Shown: positions 1 through 7,490 of the stretch, in pieces | Position numbering within the stretch: the first letter of the stretch is position 1 | Layout of the letters: every line of letters starts with the position of its first letter | Origin: Rhizobium sp. S152 | GTDB lineage: Bacteria > Pseudomonadota > Alphaproteobacteria > Rhizobiales > Rhizobiaceae | Assembly (NCBI RefSeq): GCF_030380735.1 | Contig: NZ_JAUDRZ010000001.1 | Coordinates: 186,001 to 250,000 of the forward strand | DNA: 64,000 bases | Reading direction: 5' to 3' | Position numbers and translations under genes: made by a program | Notes under the pieces: model-generated | What the model was told of the DNA's origin: nothing | Databases searched by the model: none | Seen by the model: the letters and a program-made list of their open reading frames with translations, nothing else

Positions 1-47
1 GCCGTTGCGGCCTGGACCCGGGGTCGCTGAAGATCGAGGGCGTTCAT
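1..47 (-). CDS. 5' end of a gene downstream of the acetyltransferase (partial)
   Basis: Only the first 15 codons are in the window. The ATG (47-45) overlaps the TGA of the upstream acetyltransferase gene (46-44) in a TATGA junction, a typical sign of translational coupling. The visible residues begin MNALDLQRPR. In rhizobia a second GNAT acetyltransferase gene often sits between rpmA and obgE, so that is the likely identity. This rests on gene order; the 15 residues cannot prove it. Confidence 0.55.
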   Translation of the reverse strand, partial: MNALDLQRPRVQAAT

Positions 48-676
48 AAGACACTCCCCCAGCTTCTGAGCGACATCCAGGTCTTGCGATCAAGCCGATA
101 CCATTCGACTGGAACGTTGCTGCCAAGCGCGAGCGAGGCGGCAAGGCCCGATCCCTGAAACTGGAAGCCGCACTTCTGGATGACCCGCCGCGACGCAATG
201 TTCATCACCCGGCAACGGGCATCGATCTGCTCGATATCCTGCCGCGTGCGGAAGACCATGTCGACCAGGGCATGGCATGCCTCGGTCATATAGCCCTGAT
301 TCCAGAAACGTTCCCCCAGCCAGTAACCGATCTCGACGGTGCGACCGTCCAGATGCGGCTCGATCCCGCAGCAACCGATGAAGGCGCCGTTTTCGGCTTT
401 GGTAATCGCATAGACGCACTTGCCAATCTCGCCATTTTTCGTGCGTCGCACGAAGTCGGCGGCATCATTGGCCGTATACGGGTGCGGCATGCGCGACACC
501 ATTGTGGCGACTTTGGCGTTGTTGGCGAGATGGGCAAGGGCGTCGATGTCTTCTTCGTGCGGCGCGCGCATGACGAGCCTTTCCGACAGTAAGACGGGGC
601 AATCGGTCCTTAACCGTTCCGGCCTCAGCCGTTCTTCGGGAGACCTCTGGTCTCTCCGTAACAATTCGCCTTGCAT
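44..676 (-). CDS. GNAT family N-acetyltransferase
   Basis: A 210-residue protein of the RimJ/RimL-like GNAT type that would transfer an acetyl group from acetyl-CoA to an amine; the substrate is unknown. The N-terminal part carries the usual opening (SERLVMRAP, then DIDALAHLANN). The middle has the strand with FIGCCGIEP, the GYWLGERFWNQGYMTEA segment for acetyl-CoA binding, and a late RVIQKCGFQ helix. The ATG at 676 is preceded by AAGGAGG at ideal spacing, which fixes the start. It is separated from rpmA by a strong terminator but overlaps the next gene, so it probably starts its own small operon. Family call is firm. Confidence 0.85.
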   Translation of the reverse strand: MQGELLRRDQRSPEERLRPERLRTDCPVLLSERLVMRAPHEEDIDALAHLANNAKVATMVSRMPHPYTANDAADFVRRTKNGEIGKCVYAITKAENGAFIGCCGIEPHLDGRTVEIGYWLGERFWNQGYMTEACHALVDMVFRTRQDIEQIDARCRVMNIASRRVIQKCGFQFQGSGLAASLALGSNVPVEWYRLDRKTWMSLRSWGSVL

Positions 677-701
677 GGTTCAGTCCTCCTTGAAGGTAAA
701 G

Positions 702-739
702 AAAAAGGGGAGATGGGTGGTGCCCCATCTCCCCTTTTT
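702..739 (-). terminator. Rho-independent terminator after rplU-rpmA
   Basis: A perfect 16-bp stem (702-717 with 724-739) has a 6-nt loop and is flanked by A and T runs, so it could work in both directions. It lies between rpmA and the acetyltransferase gene, both on the minus strand. It should end the ribosomal-protein transcript. Confidence 0.85.
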
Positions 740-805
740 TCTTGACTGAACCTGGTACGCTCAGCCGGGTCGATGAGACACCGGCTGCTATAAAGCGCTA
801 CCGGC

Positions 806-1075
806 TTATTCCGCTGCTTCCGCTTTCGGCATCACGGATACGTATACGCGGCCGTTGGCCTTCGTACGGTAGTTCACATTGCCGGCGGTGAGAGCAAAGA
901 TCGTGTGATCCTTGCCGAGGCCGACGTTGGAACCCGGGTGCCACTGCGTACCGCGCTGACGCACGATAATGTTGCCTGCGATGACGGCTTCGCCGCCGAA
1001 CTTCTTCACGCCAAGGCGCTTGGATTCGGAATCACGACCGTTGCGCGACGAACCGCCAGCTTTTTTGTGTGCCAT
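806..1075 (-). CDS. rpmA: 50S ribosomal protein L27
   Basis: An 89-residue L27, a large-subunit protein whose N-terminus reaches the peptidyl-transferase centre. It opens with [20 protein letters not shown], the classic L27 start, followed by the conserved [20 protein letters not shown] core. The C-terminal tail ([11 protein letters not shown]) is typical of alphaproteobacteria. AAGGAG lies just upstream of the ATG. It follows rplU by 34 nt on the same strand, the near-universal rplU-rpmA pairing, and is followed by a strong terminator. Confidence 0.98.
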   Translation of the reverse strand: MAHKKAGGSSRNGRDSESKRLGVKKFGGEAVIAGNIIVRQRGTQWHPGSNVGLGKDHTIFALTAGNVNYRTKANGRVYVSVMPKAEAAE

Positions 1076-1109
1076 TGGAGTTCTCCTTTAAACCTTAAGT
1101 CCCGTGATC

Positions 1110-1427
1110 TTACTTGGCAGCCACGATGTCCGTGATACGGACAACGGTGTGGTGCTGACGATGGCCGCGCGAGCGCTTCGAGTTCTGACGACGGCGCTTC
1201 TTGAAGGCGATGACCTTCTTGCCGCGGTTGTGCTCGACCACTTCGGCCTTGACGGAAGCGCCCTTGACGAAGGGAGCACCGATCGCAGCGTCGGCGCCTT
1301 CGCCGATGACCAGGACTTCGGTGAATTCAATTGCGTCGCCAGCGGTTGCTTCAAGCTTCTCGATGGTCAGCACGTCGTTTGCCGCCACACGGTACTGCTT
1401 ACCGCCGGTCTTGATGACTGCGAACAT
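1110..1427 (-). CDS. rplU: 50S ribosomal protein L21
   Basis: A 105-residue L21, a 23S rRNA-binding large-subunit protein. It begins [14 protein letters not shown], the family signature, and contains [17 protein letters not shown] and the basic C-terminal segment [16 protein letters not shown]. Length is normal for the core protein; some relatives have long C-terminal extensions that are absent here. It is the first gene of the rplU-rpmA operon. A candidate promoter lies about 180 nt upstream, leaving a fairly long 5' UTR. Confidence 0.98.
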   Translation of the reverse strand: MFAVIKTGGKQYRVAANDVLTIEKLEATAGDAIEFTEVLVIGEGADAAIGAPFVKGASVKAEVVEHNRGKKVIAFKKRRRQNSKRSRGHRQHHTVVRITDIVAAK

Positions 1428-1606
1428 TTTTTATCCTTTCATGTTCGTTCCGGCTCGGCCCGCGTCAAAACAGGCGGCCGTCTTTTTATCAGTCTGTGTT
1501 GAGCAGGGATTTCAGGGCTTTTGCCCAGGAATTCTGGCTGCCGGTGATGTCCCACGCAGGCGCAGGACGGACAAGGCGCAGACTTATCCACACCTATTGG
1601 GTTGCG

Positions 1607-1635
1607 CAGATACGCGAGCGCAAAAAAACTGTCAA
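1607..1635 (-). promoter_or_regulatory. Candidate sigma-70 promoter for rplU-rpmA
   Basis: On the minus strand TTGACA (1635-1630) is followed after exactly 17 nt by TATCTG (1612-1607). The -35 is perfect and the -10 is weak. Transcription would start near 1600, giving a leader of about 170 nt before rplU. Confidence 0.5.
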
Positions 1636-1678
1636 GGTAAAAGGATGACAAAAGGATGAAATGCCTTGAGATTCCGAC

Positions 1679-1707
1679 TTGCCAGCCCGGCAAACTCTCG
1701 CTATGAG
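1679..1707 (+). promoter_or_regulatory. Candidate promoter for tRNA-Ser
   Basis: TTGCCA (1679-1684) and TATGAG (1702-1707) are separated by 17 nt and lie about 38 nt before the mature tRNA 5' end. Position and spacing fit a tRNA promoter. Confidence 0.5.
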
Positions 1708-1744
1708 ACAGCCCGCGCTGACCAACGCGTCATCATGCTCAAGC

Positions 1745-1834
1745 GGAGAGGTGGCTGAGTGGTCGAAAGCACCGCACTCGAAATGCGGCATACGGGCAAC
1801 CGTATCGTGGGTTCGAATCCCACCCTCTCCGCCA
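1745..1834 (+). tRNA. tRNA-Ser (anticodon CGA)
   Basis: A 90-nt class II tRNA. The acceptor stem GGAGAGG (1745-1751) pairs with CCTCTCC (1824-1830), followed by G and an encoded CCA. The anticodon arm CCGCA-CTCGAAA-TGCGG shows anticodon CGA (1779-1781), reading UCG serine codons. The extra-long variable arm (ACGGGCAACCGT region) and the T arm GTTCGAATC are clear. It stands alone, with a candidate promoter upstream and no obvious terminator. Confidence 0.97.
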
Positions 1835-2055
1835 TTTTCCAAGTTTCCGCAGACCGCGCTTAGACCCGCGCTCGAAGGGCTACAAACGTCTCCAATCCGG
1901 CCTAAATCAGCTTCTCGGTCCAAGCCTCCATGGCATCACCGCAGTTCATGTCGGGCGGCGCAAGTCCGTCGATCATGAATGTTGGGGAGACATGAGCCCG
2001 TTTTGCCGAGTTCCGTCGGCCCACCATCCCGACAGACTCAATCGACAGCTGTGTA

Positions 2056-2370
2056 TCAACGCTTGACGGCGCGGCCGCTGCGGCTTTCGGCGATGGCGCG
2101 CGCCTGATGGCGATGCACCAGTGCGGTCTGCACCTCGGCCTGAAACGTCATGACCTGACGACGCATATCAGCTTCCGAGAGACCGAGCCCTGTCAACTCG
2201 TCGGCCAAGCGGCGGCATTCCGTCTTCCAGAAACGAACGGCTTCTTCGCCGTGCCGGCTGTCCAGCTCGGCGGCGCAGCGCTCGATATCGCCGGCGCGCG
2301 AAGCGACCGGGAAAAGGACGATTCCGCTTGAGGTCATTGTCTTCGGGGCTTTGTTTGACTGTACTGACAT
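2056..2370 (-). CDS. Small hypothetical protein, DUF6074-like
   Basis: A 104-residue soluble protein with no signal peptide or membrane segment. The middle part (IVLFPVASRAGDIERCAAEL, then HGEEAVRFWKTECRRLADEL) resembles a small uncharacterised rhizobial family (DUF6074). The rest is mostly predicted helix: a second helix covers the EADMRRQVMTFQAEVQTALVHRHQARAIAE segment, and the C-terminus is basic. It has a weak GGAACGAG ribosome site. It is a single-gene unit divergent from the phospholipid cassette. The family name is from memory of the pattern; the function is unknown. Confidence 0.7.
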   Translation of the reverse strand: MSVQSNKAPKTMTSSGIVLFPVASRAGDIERCAAELDSRHGEEAVRFWKTECRRLADELTGLGLSEADMRRQVMTFQAEVQTALVHRHQARAIAESRSGRAVKR

Positions 2371-2564
2371 CGACTCGTTCCGTTACACTGACCTCATCAG
2401 TACCGGACCATGGTTAACGCTTTCCTCCGTCGCGCCACGAAACCTAGGATGCCGTGCCAAATCGAGAGAGGCGCCGCAGGGAAATTGCATCCACAGGTCG
2501 CGGGGACTTTCGAAGTTCGGCGATTGCCGCTAACATTTTAATCTGTTGGTGGGGGTTGCTGGGA

Positions 2565-3209
2565 ATGCAGAGACTGCTGGCGAAGCCGGTTGGGGCGGCT
2601 ATCGTGATTTTCGCGCGGGCGATAACGGCCGTGCGCGCGATATGGCCGGGCGAAGGTGCGCCGTCGGGGCGCTGCGTGTATTTCGCCAATCACTGCAGCC
2701 ACGGCGACTTCATCCTGGTTTGGGCGGTTCTGCCTCCGGCCTTGCGCAAGAGCACGCGGCCGGTCGCGGGTGCCGAATATTGGCTGAAGTCGTCGATCAA
2801 CCGATTCATCGGCCGCGACGTTTTTCGCGCGGTGCTGATCGAGCGCGACCGCGACAAGCGCACGGCCGATCCGATTACCGTCATGACGGACGCGATCGAT
2901 GCCGGCTCCTCGCTCATCCTCTTTCCCGAAGGCACGCGCAATCAGACTGATGCACTGCTGTTGCCATTCAAGAGCGGGCTGTTTCACCTGGCATCCGCAC
3001 GGCCCGATATCCAGCTTGTTCCCGTCTGGATCGACAATCTCAACCGGGTCATGCCGAAGGGCGAGATCGTACCGATCCCGCTTATCTGCACCGTCACCTT
3101 CGGCAGCCCGATGACGATCGCGTCCGGCGAAACCAAGGAAGCCTTTCTCGAAAGAACGCGGCAGGCGCTGCTGCATCTATCCCCCAAGCACGCAGGCGGT
3201 GGCGAATGA
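2565..3209 (+). CDS. Lysophospholipid/1-acyl-glycerol-3-phosphate acyltransferase (PlsC family)
   Basis: A 214-residue membrane-associated acyltransferase of the PlsC type, transferring an acyl chain to a lysophospholipid. It shows the H-x4-D catalytic motif in ANHCSHGDF (H43, D48) and the glycerophosphate-binding FPEGTR motif at 120-125. An N-terminal hydrophobic stretch anchors it. A GTG at 2454 would add 37 arginine-rich residues that do not look like the family. The ATG at 2565 with GGGGGT upstream is preferred. It overlaps the next gene by ATGA and opens a four-gene phospholipid cassette. The true acceptor lipid is not known. Confidence 0.88.
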   Translation: MQRLLAKPVGAAIVIFARAITAVRAIWPGEGAPSGRCVYFANHCSHGDFILVWAVLPPALRKSTRPVAGAEYWLKSSINRFIGRDVFRAVLIERDRDKRTADPITVMTDAIDAGSSLILFPEGTRNQTDALLLPFKSGLFHLASARPDIQLVPVWIDNLNRVMPKGEIVPIPLICTVTFGSPMTIASGETKEAFLERTRQALLHLSPKHAGGGE

Positions 3210-4156
3210 ACGCGGCAGACTCCGATCTCTGGACACTGGTCCTCGGCATAGTCGCGGTCCTCGTGGTCGCCTCGGCGATCGGCTTTGTCCTGCAACGGCG
3301 TCTGTCTCCGGATCACGCGAACTCCGCCATCGAAAACCTGAATGCGCGTATCAAGGCGTGGTGGGTCATGGTCATCCTGATCGGACTTGCCTTTATCGCC
3401 GGCCGCGTCGGAATTCTTGTCCTGTTCGGATTTTGCTCCTTCGCGGCGCTGCGCGAATTCATCACGCTTACCAACACCAAGCGGGCCGATCACTGGGCCC
3501 TCGCCGCCGCCTTCTTCGTTGTGCTGCCGATCCAGTACGGACTGCTCTGGTTCAAGCAGTATGGCATCTTCTCGATCTTCATCCCCGTCTACGCCTTCCT
3601 GCTGATGCCGATCATCTCGGTTCTGCGCGGCGATACCGAGCGCTTTCTCGTGCGCATCGCCGAGGTGCAGTGGGCCCTGATGATCTGCGTCTTCTGCGCC
3701 TCGCACGTGCCGGCGCTGCTGACGCTTGAAATCGCCGGCTATGAAGGTCGGAACGTGCTCTTGATCGCCTTTCTCGTCATTATCGTGCAGATGAGCGACG
3801 TGTTACAATATGTCTGGGGCAAGCTGTTCGGCAAAACCAAGATCGCTCCCAACCTTTCGCCCTCGAAAACGGTGGAGGGTTTCGTCGGAGGAATCGCAAG
3901 CGCCACGCTGATTGGTGCCGCACTCTGGTGGATAACGCCTTTCACGCCCTTCCAGGCCGGCCTTCTCGCGCTGATCATCACGTTGATGGGCTTTTTCGGC
4001 GGCCTCGTCATGTCCGCCATCAAGCGCGATCGGGGCGTCAAGGATTGGGGCCATCTGATCGAGGGACATGGAGGGTTGATCGACCGTCTGGACTCGGTCG
4101 TCTTCTCCGCACCGATCTTCTTCCATATCGTGCGCTATTGGTGGTCGGCCGCCTGA
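3206..4156 (+). CDS. Phosphatidate cytidylyltransferase (CDP-diglyceride synthase, CdsA family)
   Basis: A 316-residue multi-pass inner-membrane protein that would make CDP-diacylglycerol from phosphatidate and CTP. The family signature is present near the C-terminus at about 270-296: SAIKRDRGVKDWG followed by HGGLIDRLDS. About eight hydrophobic segments are visible. A bacterial chromosome normally has a housekeeping cdsA next to uppS/dxr. This copy sits instead in an acyltransferase/CDP-alcohol transferase cassette, which resembles E. coli YnbB in ynbAB. So it is probably a paralogue serving a specialised lipid (inference). It overlaps both neighbours by 1-4 nt. Confidence 0.9.
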   Translation: MNAADSDLWTLVLGIVAVLVVASAIGFVLQRRLSPDHANSAIENLNARIKAWWVMVILIGLAFIAGRVGILVLFGFCSFAALREFITLTNTKRADHWALAAAFFVVLPIQYGLLWFKQYGIFSIFIPVYAFLLMPIISVLRGDTERFLVRIAEVQWALMICVFCASHVPALLTLEIAGYEGRNVLLIAFLVIIVQMSDVLQYVWGKLFGKTKIAPNLSPSKTVEGFVGGIASATLIGAALWWITPFTPFQAGLLALIITLMGFFGGLVMSAIKRDRGVKDWGHLIEGHGGLIDRLDSVVFSAPIFFHIVRYWWSAA

Positions 4157-4545
4157 TGGAAACGATAAGGCGCATTGCGGCCAGCAGCATCACCCATGTG
4201 CTCTTTGCCTTCGTCGCGATGGGCGGCTGGGCCGTCTTCGCCAACCGCGATCATTCAGCCTTGCGCGCCGGATTGGCGGGCCTTGTCCAAGGTGGACTGT
4301 CGGCCTGCCTCACTCTGTTCCTCAAGAAGGCGGTCGAATTCCTCGCTGGAAAATTTGATGGATCCGCCCCCTTTTGGGCGCCACCGCTGATCGCCTGCAT
4401 CGCTTCCACCACCATCCTGGTGCTGATCCATGCATTGAGCGGAACGCCCGAGATCCTCAAAACGATCGCCGTGCCGCTCGCCGTTTCCACCAGCTACGCA
4501 ACGGCCTACAGCTATTCCCTGACCCGAAGGAGGCGCAGACAATGA
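4156..4545 (+). CDS. Small integral membrane protein of the phospholipid cassette
   Basis: A 129-residue hydrophobic protein. The ATG at 4156 shares its A with the TGA of the cytidylyltransferase gene, and its own TGA overlaps the ATG of the next gene, so it is certainly translated with the cassette. It has about three to four membrane segments (around 12-30, 38-58, 70-92, 103-120) and a basic end (RRRRRQ). A short KKAVEFLAGKF loop lies in the middle. I do not recognise a named family. It may be an accessory or scaffold subunit for the flanking lipid enzymes, but only the context supports that. Confidence 0.8.
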   Translation: METIRRIAASSITHVLFAFVAMGGWAVFANRDHSALRAGLAGLVQGGLSACLTLFLKKAVEFLAGKFDGSAPFWAPPLIACIASTTILVLIHALSGTPEILKTIAVPLAVSTSYATAYSYSLTRRRRRQ

Positions 4546-5194
4546 CCGAATCCGGAGATCGCCGACCGCTGGCAAGCCGAGACACGCAATGGGCAAGACG
4601 CATCGCCCAATGGCTGGCAACGCGATCCGTGACGCCGAACCAGATTTCGCAGGCGAGCATGGTCGCCGCGGCGCTGGCGGCGGTGCCTTCTTTCTCGCCG
4701 GGCAGCAATATGGCCTTGCCCGTATTCTGCTGCTCGTGCTCGCGGCCGCGTTCTGCCAGATGCGCCTGCTCTGCAATCTGTTCGATGGCATGGTTGCGGT
4801 GGAAGGCGGAAAGGGCGCCGCGGATGGGCCCTTCTGGAACGAGTTCCCTGATCGTATCGCCGATATCCTGATCCTGGCCGGCGCAGGCTATGGCATCGGG
4901 TTGCCCGGTTTGGGTTGGGCGGCAGCGACCTTCGCCGTGCTGACCGCCTACACCAGGGAACTGGGACGCGCCACCGGCAACCCGAGTGATTTTTCCGGCC
5001 CGATGGCCAAGCAGCATCGCATGGCGACGATCACGGCCGCCGCCGTCATTTCTTTGCTGGAGCCTCTCTGGAATGGCCGCAACGAGATCCTGACCGTCGC
5101 GCTTTGGATTATCGCGATCGGCGCCGGCTTCACAGCCCTGCGACGCGGGGGCAATCTTGTCGCGCGCCTCAAGGATGCCGGTTCACAAAGGTAG
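4542..5194 (+). pseudogene. CDP-alcohol phosphatidyltransferase, interrupted by a frameshift
   Basis: The gene starts at 4542 (ATGA overlap). The first frame encodes a typical N-terminus (RRPLASRDTQWARRIAQWLA, then TPNQISQASM) up to about 4680. The rest of the protein is in the frame two positions on: GAFFLAG, LARILLLVLAAAF, then the active-site region LCNLFDGMVAVEGG...NEFPDRIAD. Adding one base near 4680-4682 joins ALAA to GAFFLAG smoothly. No ATG-started product can contain both halves. The family would transfer a phosphatidyl group from CDP-DAG to an alcohol, as in YnbA-like proteins with the same degenerate motif. It is either a true one-base deletion or a sequencing error; no slippery site is visible. 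Confidence 0.85.
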
Positions 5195-5327
5195 CAAATT
5201 CCGGATCTGCGGCACGCCTATGTGACAAAGGCGTACCGGAAATGACAAAAGTGCGCTTTGCAGACGGTGATGTCGACAATAGAAAAGGCCGCGTCGCTTC
5301 TGTTTTCCCCGAAGCGACCCTGGACTA

Positions 5328-5352
5328 GCCTCGCTTCGGCGAGGCATTTTTC
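5328..5352 (+). terminator. Rho-independent terminator before the kdp locus
   Basis: A perfect 7-bp stem GCCTCGC/GCGAGGC (5328-5334 with 5339-5345) is capped by a stable TTCG tetraloop and followed by ATTTTTCTCTT. It ends transcription from the phospholipid cassette and insulates kdp. Confidence 0.9.
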
Positions 5353-5363
5353 TCTTCCCTTCA

Positions 5364-5380
5364 TTTATAAGATTTTTATA
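5364..5380 (+). promoter_or_regulatory. Candidate KdpE-binding box
   Basis: TTTATA (5364-5369) is repeated directly as TTTATA (5375-5380) after 5 nt. E. coli KdpE recognises a T-rich direct repeat TTTATA-N5-TTTACA upstream of kdpFABC. The repeat sits between the upstream terminator and the first kdp ORF, about 160 nt before it. Confidence 0.6.
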
Positions 5381-5475
5381 TCCGCGCGCCGCGGTCGGTC
5401 TCGAACGCTTATGCGCTTCGGCCGCATATTGATGTCCGAGAGAAACTTCCACTCTCCGCGCCAGAAAGCATGAAT

Positions 5476-5498
5476 GGTGCCATCCCAGCGATGGCGCC
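5476..5498 (+). promoter_or_regulatory. Hairpin in the kdp 5' leader
   Basis: A 9-bp stem GGTGCCATC/GATGGCGCC with one G-U pair and a 5-nt loop lies 45 nt before the first kdp ORF. There is no T-run, so it is not a classic terminator. Role unknown. Confidence 0.4.
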
Positions 5499-5543
5499 CT
5501 TCGTCTTGTCTGACTCCAACGTCAACAAACCGGAGTCACGATC

Positions 5544-5627
5544 ATGATGGACATCATTCTCCTCGCCACGGCGATCCTATTTTTCGCGGCATGCTTTGCT
5601 TACGCCAAAGCTTGCGACCGGCTCTAA
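5544..5627 (+). CDS. 27-residue single-pass membrane peptide upstream of kdpF
   Basis: The frame reads MMDIILLATAILFF...AYAKACDRL. It is one hydrophobic helix with an acidic N-terminus and a short charged tail. CGGAG lies about 9 nt before the ATG; a second ATG at 5547 could also start it. It ends 13 nt before kdpF. Its size and shape are like KdpF, the small lipid-like stabiliser of the Kdp complex, so it may be a second small subunit (inference). It lies in the kdp operon and has the base composition of its neighbours. Confidence 0.65.
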   Translation: MMDIILLATAILFFAACFAYAKACDRL

Positions 5628-5640
5628 CCGGAGAAGCACC

Positions 5641-5730
5641 ATGACATTCGACTATATCATCAGTGGTGCCGTCACCGCCTTCCTCGCGGTGTACCTCACC
5701 TACGCTCTCGTTCGTCCCGAACGCTTCTGA
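5641..5730 (+). CDS. kdpF: K+-transporting ATPase subunit F
   Basis: A 29-residue hydrophobic peptide (MTFDYIISGAVTAFLAVYL, then ending YALVRPERF). This matches KdpF: one transmembrane helix, then the hallmark YALLRPERF-like end. KdpF stabilises the KdpABC complex in the inner membrane. GGAGAAG lies 5 nt before the ATG. It precedes kdpA by 48 nt. It is easily missed because of its length. Confidence 0.92.
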   Translation: MTFDYIISGAVTAFLAVYLTYALVRPERF

Positions 5731-5778
5731 CCGGCGCCGAGCGCAGCTGAATCAATCGGGTATTGAAAGTTACTTCCC

Positions 5779-7482
5779 ATGACCCTCAACGGATGGCTCC
5801 AGATCCTGCTGTTTTGCGGGATCCTCATCATGCTCGTCAAACCGCTCGGCGGTTACATGACACGCGTCTTTACAGGCGAGCGCACATTTCTCTCACCCGT
5901 CCTCGTTCCGATCGAACGCGGACTTTACAAGCTGGCGGGCACCAGCGAACGCGAAGAGCAGCATTGGACGTCCTATGCATTCGCGATGCTCATGTTCAAT
6001 CTGCTCGGCGTCCTCTTCCTGTACGCGCTGATGCGCCTGCAGGCCGTGCTGCCCTATAATCCGGCAGGCATGGCGGCCGTTCCGCCGGAGCTCTCCTTCA
6101 ACACCGCCGTCAGTTTCGTCAGCAATACCAACTGGCAGAACTACGGCGGCGAAGGCACCATGTCCTATCTGACCCAGATGGCCGGCCTGACCGTGCAGAA
6201 CTTCGTTTCCGCAGCAACCGGTATGGCCATCGCCATCGGGCTCATCCGCGCCTTTTCACGCGCATCGGGCAAGGCCATCGGCAATTTCTGGGTCGATATG
6301 TTCAGGAGCACGCTCTATGTGCTGCTTCCGATCTGCATCGTGCTGACACTAGTCTACGTCTATCTCGGTGTCCCTCAGACCTTCGGTCCTTATGTCGATG
6401 CGACCACGCTCGAGGGCGCCAGGCAGACGATCGCACTGGGGCCCGTCGCCTCGCAGCTTGCCATCAAGATGCTCGGCACCAACGGTGGCGGCTTCTTCAA
6501 CGCGAATTCGGCTCACCCCTTCGAAAATCCGGACGCGATCTCGAACATGATCCAGATGCTCTCGATCTTCGCGATCGGCGCCGCGTTCACCAACGTCTTC
6601 GGCCGCATGGTCGGCAACCAGCGCCAAGGCTGGGCGATCCTCGCCACGATGGGCATTCTGTTCGTCATCGGCGTCGGCGTGACCTATTGGGCGGAAGCCG
6701 CAGGTAATCCGCTGATGCACGCTTTTGGCCTGCAGGGGGGCAACATGGAAGGCAAGGAAGTCCGGTTCGGTATTTCGATGTCGTCGCTGTTCGCCGTCAT
6801 CACCACGGCCGCGTCCTGCGGCGCCGTGAATGCCATGCATGGAAGCTTCACCGCGCTCGGCGGTCTTATCCCGCTGATCAACATGCAGCTCGGCGAAGTG
6901 ATCGTCGGTGGCGTCGGCGCCGGCTTCTACGGCATCCTGCTGTTCGTCATCATCGCCATCTTCGTTGCCGGTCTCATGGTCGGGCGCACGCCGGAATATC
7001 TTGGCAAGAAAATCGAGGCCAAGGAAATGAAGATGGCCGTTCTCGCCATTCTCTGCCTTCCGGCCGCGATGCTGATCTTCACGGCGATCGCAACCGTGCT
7101 TCCCTCCGCCGTCGCTTCGATCGGGACCGCTGGCCCGCACGGCTTCTCGGAAATCCTTTACGCCTACGCCTCGGCGGCAGCCAACAACGGTTCGGCCTTC
7201 GGCGGCCTTACCGGCAACACGCCCTGGTACAATATCACGCTCGGCATCGGCATGCTGGCCGGTCGTTTCCTGGTGATCATTCCGGCGCTCGCAATCGCCG
7301 GCTCGCTGGTCGCCAAGAAAACGGTCCCGGCTTCGGCAGGCACCTTCCCGACCGACGGCATGCTGTTCGTCGGCCTGCTGACCGGCACGATCGTCATCGT
7401 CGGCGGCCTGACATTCTTCCCGGCCCTGGCGCTCGGACCCGTGATCGAGCACCTCGTCATGATCGCCGGCCAAACCTTTTGA
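5779..7482 (+). CDS. kdpA: K+-transporting ATPase subunit A
   Basis: A 567-residue polytopic membrane protein, close to the E. coli length (557). It is the K+-channel-like subunit of the high-affinity Kdp pump, descended from the K+ transporter superfamily with four pore loops. Pore-loop regions are recognisable: [51 protein letters not shown] and [17 protein letters not shown]. The glycines in these loops form the selectivity filter. It is second in kdpF-A-B-C-D-E and is expected to be induced by low K+ or osmotic upshift through KdpDE. Confidence 0.98.
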   Translation: MTLNGWLQILLFCGILIMLVKPLGGYMTRVFTGERTFLSPVLVPIERGLYKLAGTSEREEQHWTSYAFAMLMFNLLGVLFLYALMRLQAVLPYNPAGMAAVPPELSFNTAVSFVSNTNWQNYGGEGTMSYLTQMAGLTVQNFVSAATGMAIAIGLIRAFSRASGKAIGNFWVDMFRSTLYVLLPICIVLTLVYVYLGVPQTFGPYVDATTLEGARQTIALGPVASQLAIKMLGTNGGGFFNANSAHPFENPDAISNMIQMLSIFAIGAAFTNVFGRMVGNQRQGWAILATMGILFVIGVGVTYWAEAAGNPLMHAFGLQGGNMEGKEVRFGISMSSLFAVITTAASCGAVNAMHGSFTALGGLIPLINMQLGEVIVGGVGAGFYGILLFVIIAIFVAGLMVGRTPEYLGKKIEAKEMKMAVLAILCLPAAMLIFTAIATVLPSAVASIGTAGPHGFSEILYAYASAAANNGSAFGGLTGNTPWYNITLGIGMLAGRFLVIIPALAIAGSLVAKKTVPASAGTFPTDGMLFVGLLTGTIVIVGGLTFFPALALGPVIEHLVMIAGQTF

Positions 7483-7490
7483 GGTGAAGC

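Noticed and set aside
1584..1592. Perfect DnaA-box sequence TTATCCACA upstream of rplU
   Set aside because: A single 9-mer with no second box or AT-rich unwinding element nearby. It is best explained as chance, although the chromosome origin is probably not far from the other end of the window.
1902..1976. A minus-strand frame ending in APPDMNCGDAMEAWTEKLI that looks like a real protein C-terminus, possibly thioredoxin-like
   Set aside because: Only 24 codons from the only nearby ATG, no ribosome site, and no upstream part of a matching protein. It may be a gene remnant, but I cannot support an identity.
2454..2564. N-terminal extension of the acyltransferase from a GTG at 2454
   Set aside because: The added 37 residues are arginine-rich and unlike the family, and the ATG at 2565 has a better ribosome site.
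4589..4710. Separate gene starting at ATG 4589 in the frame of the transferase C-terminus
   Set aside because: Its first 30 codons are out-of-frame reading of the conserved N-terminus in the other frame, so it is a shadow that only becomes meaningful after the frameshift.
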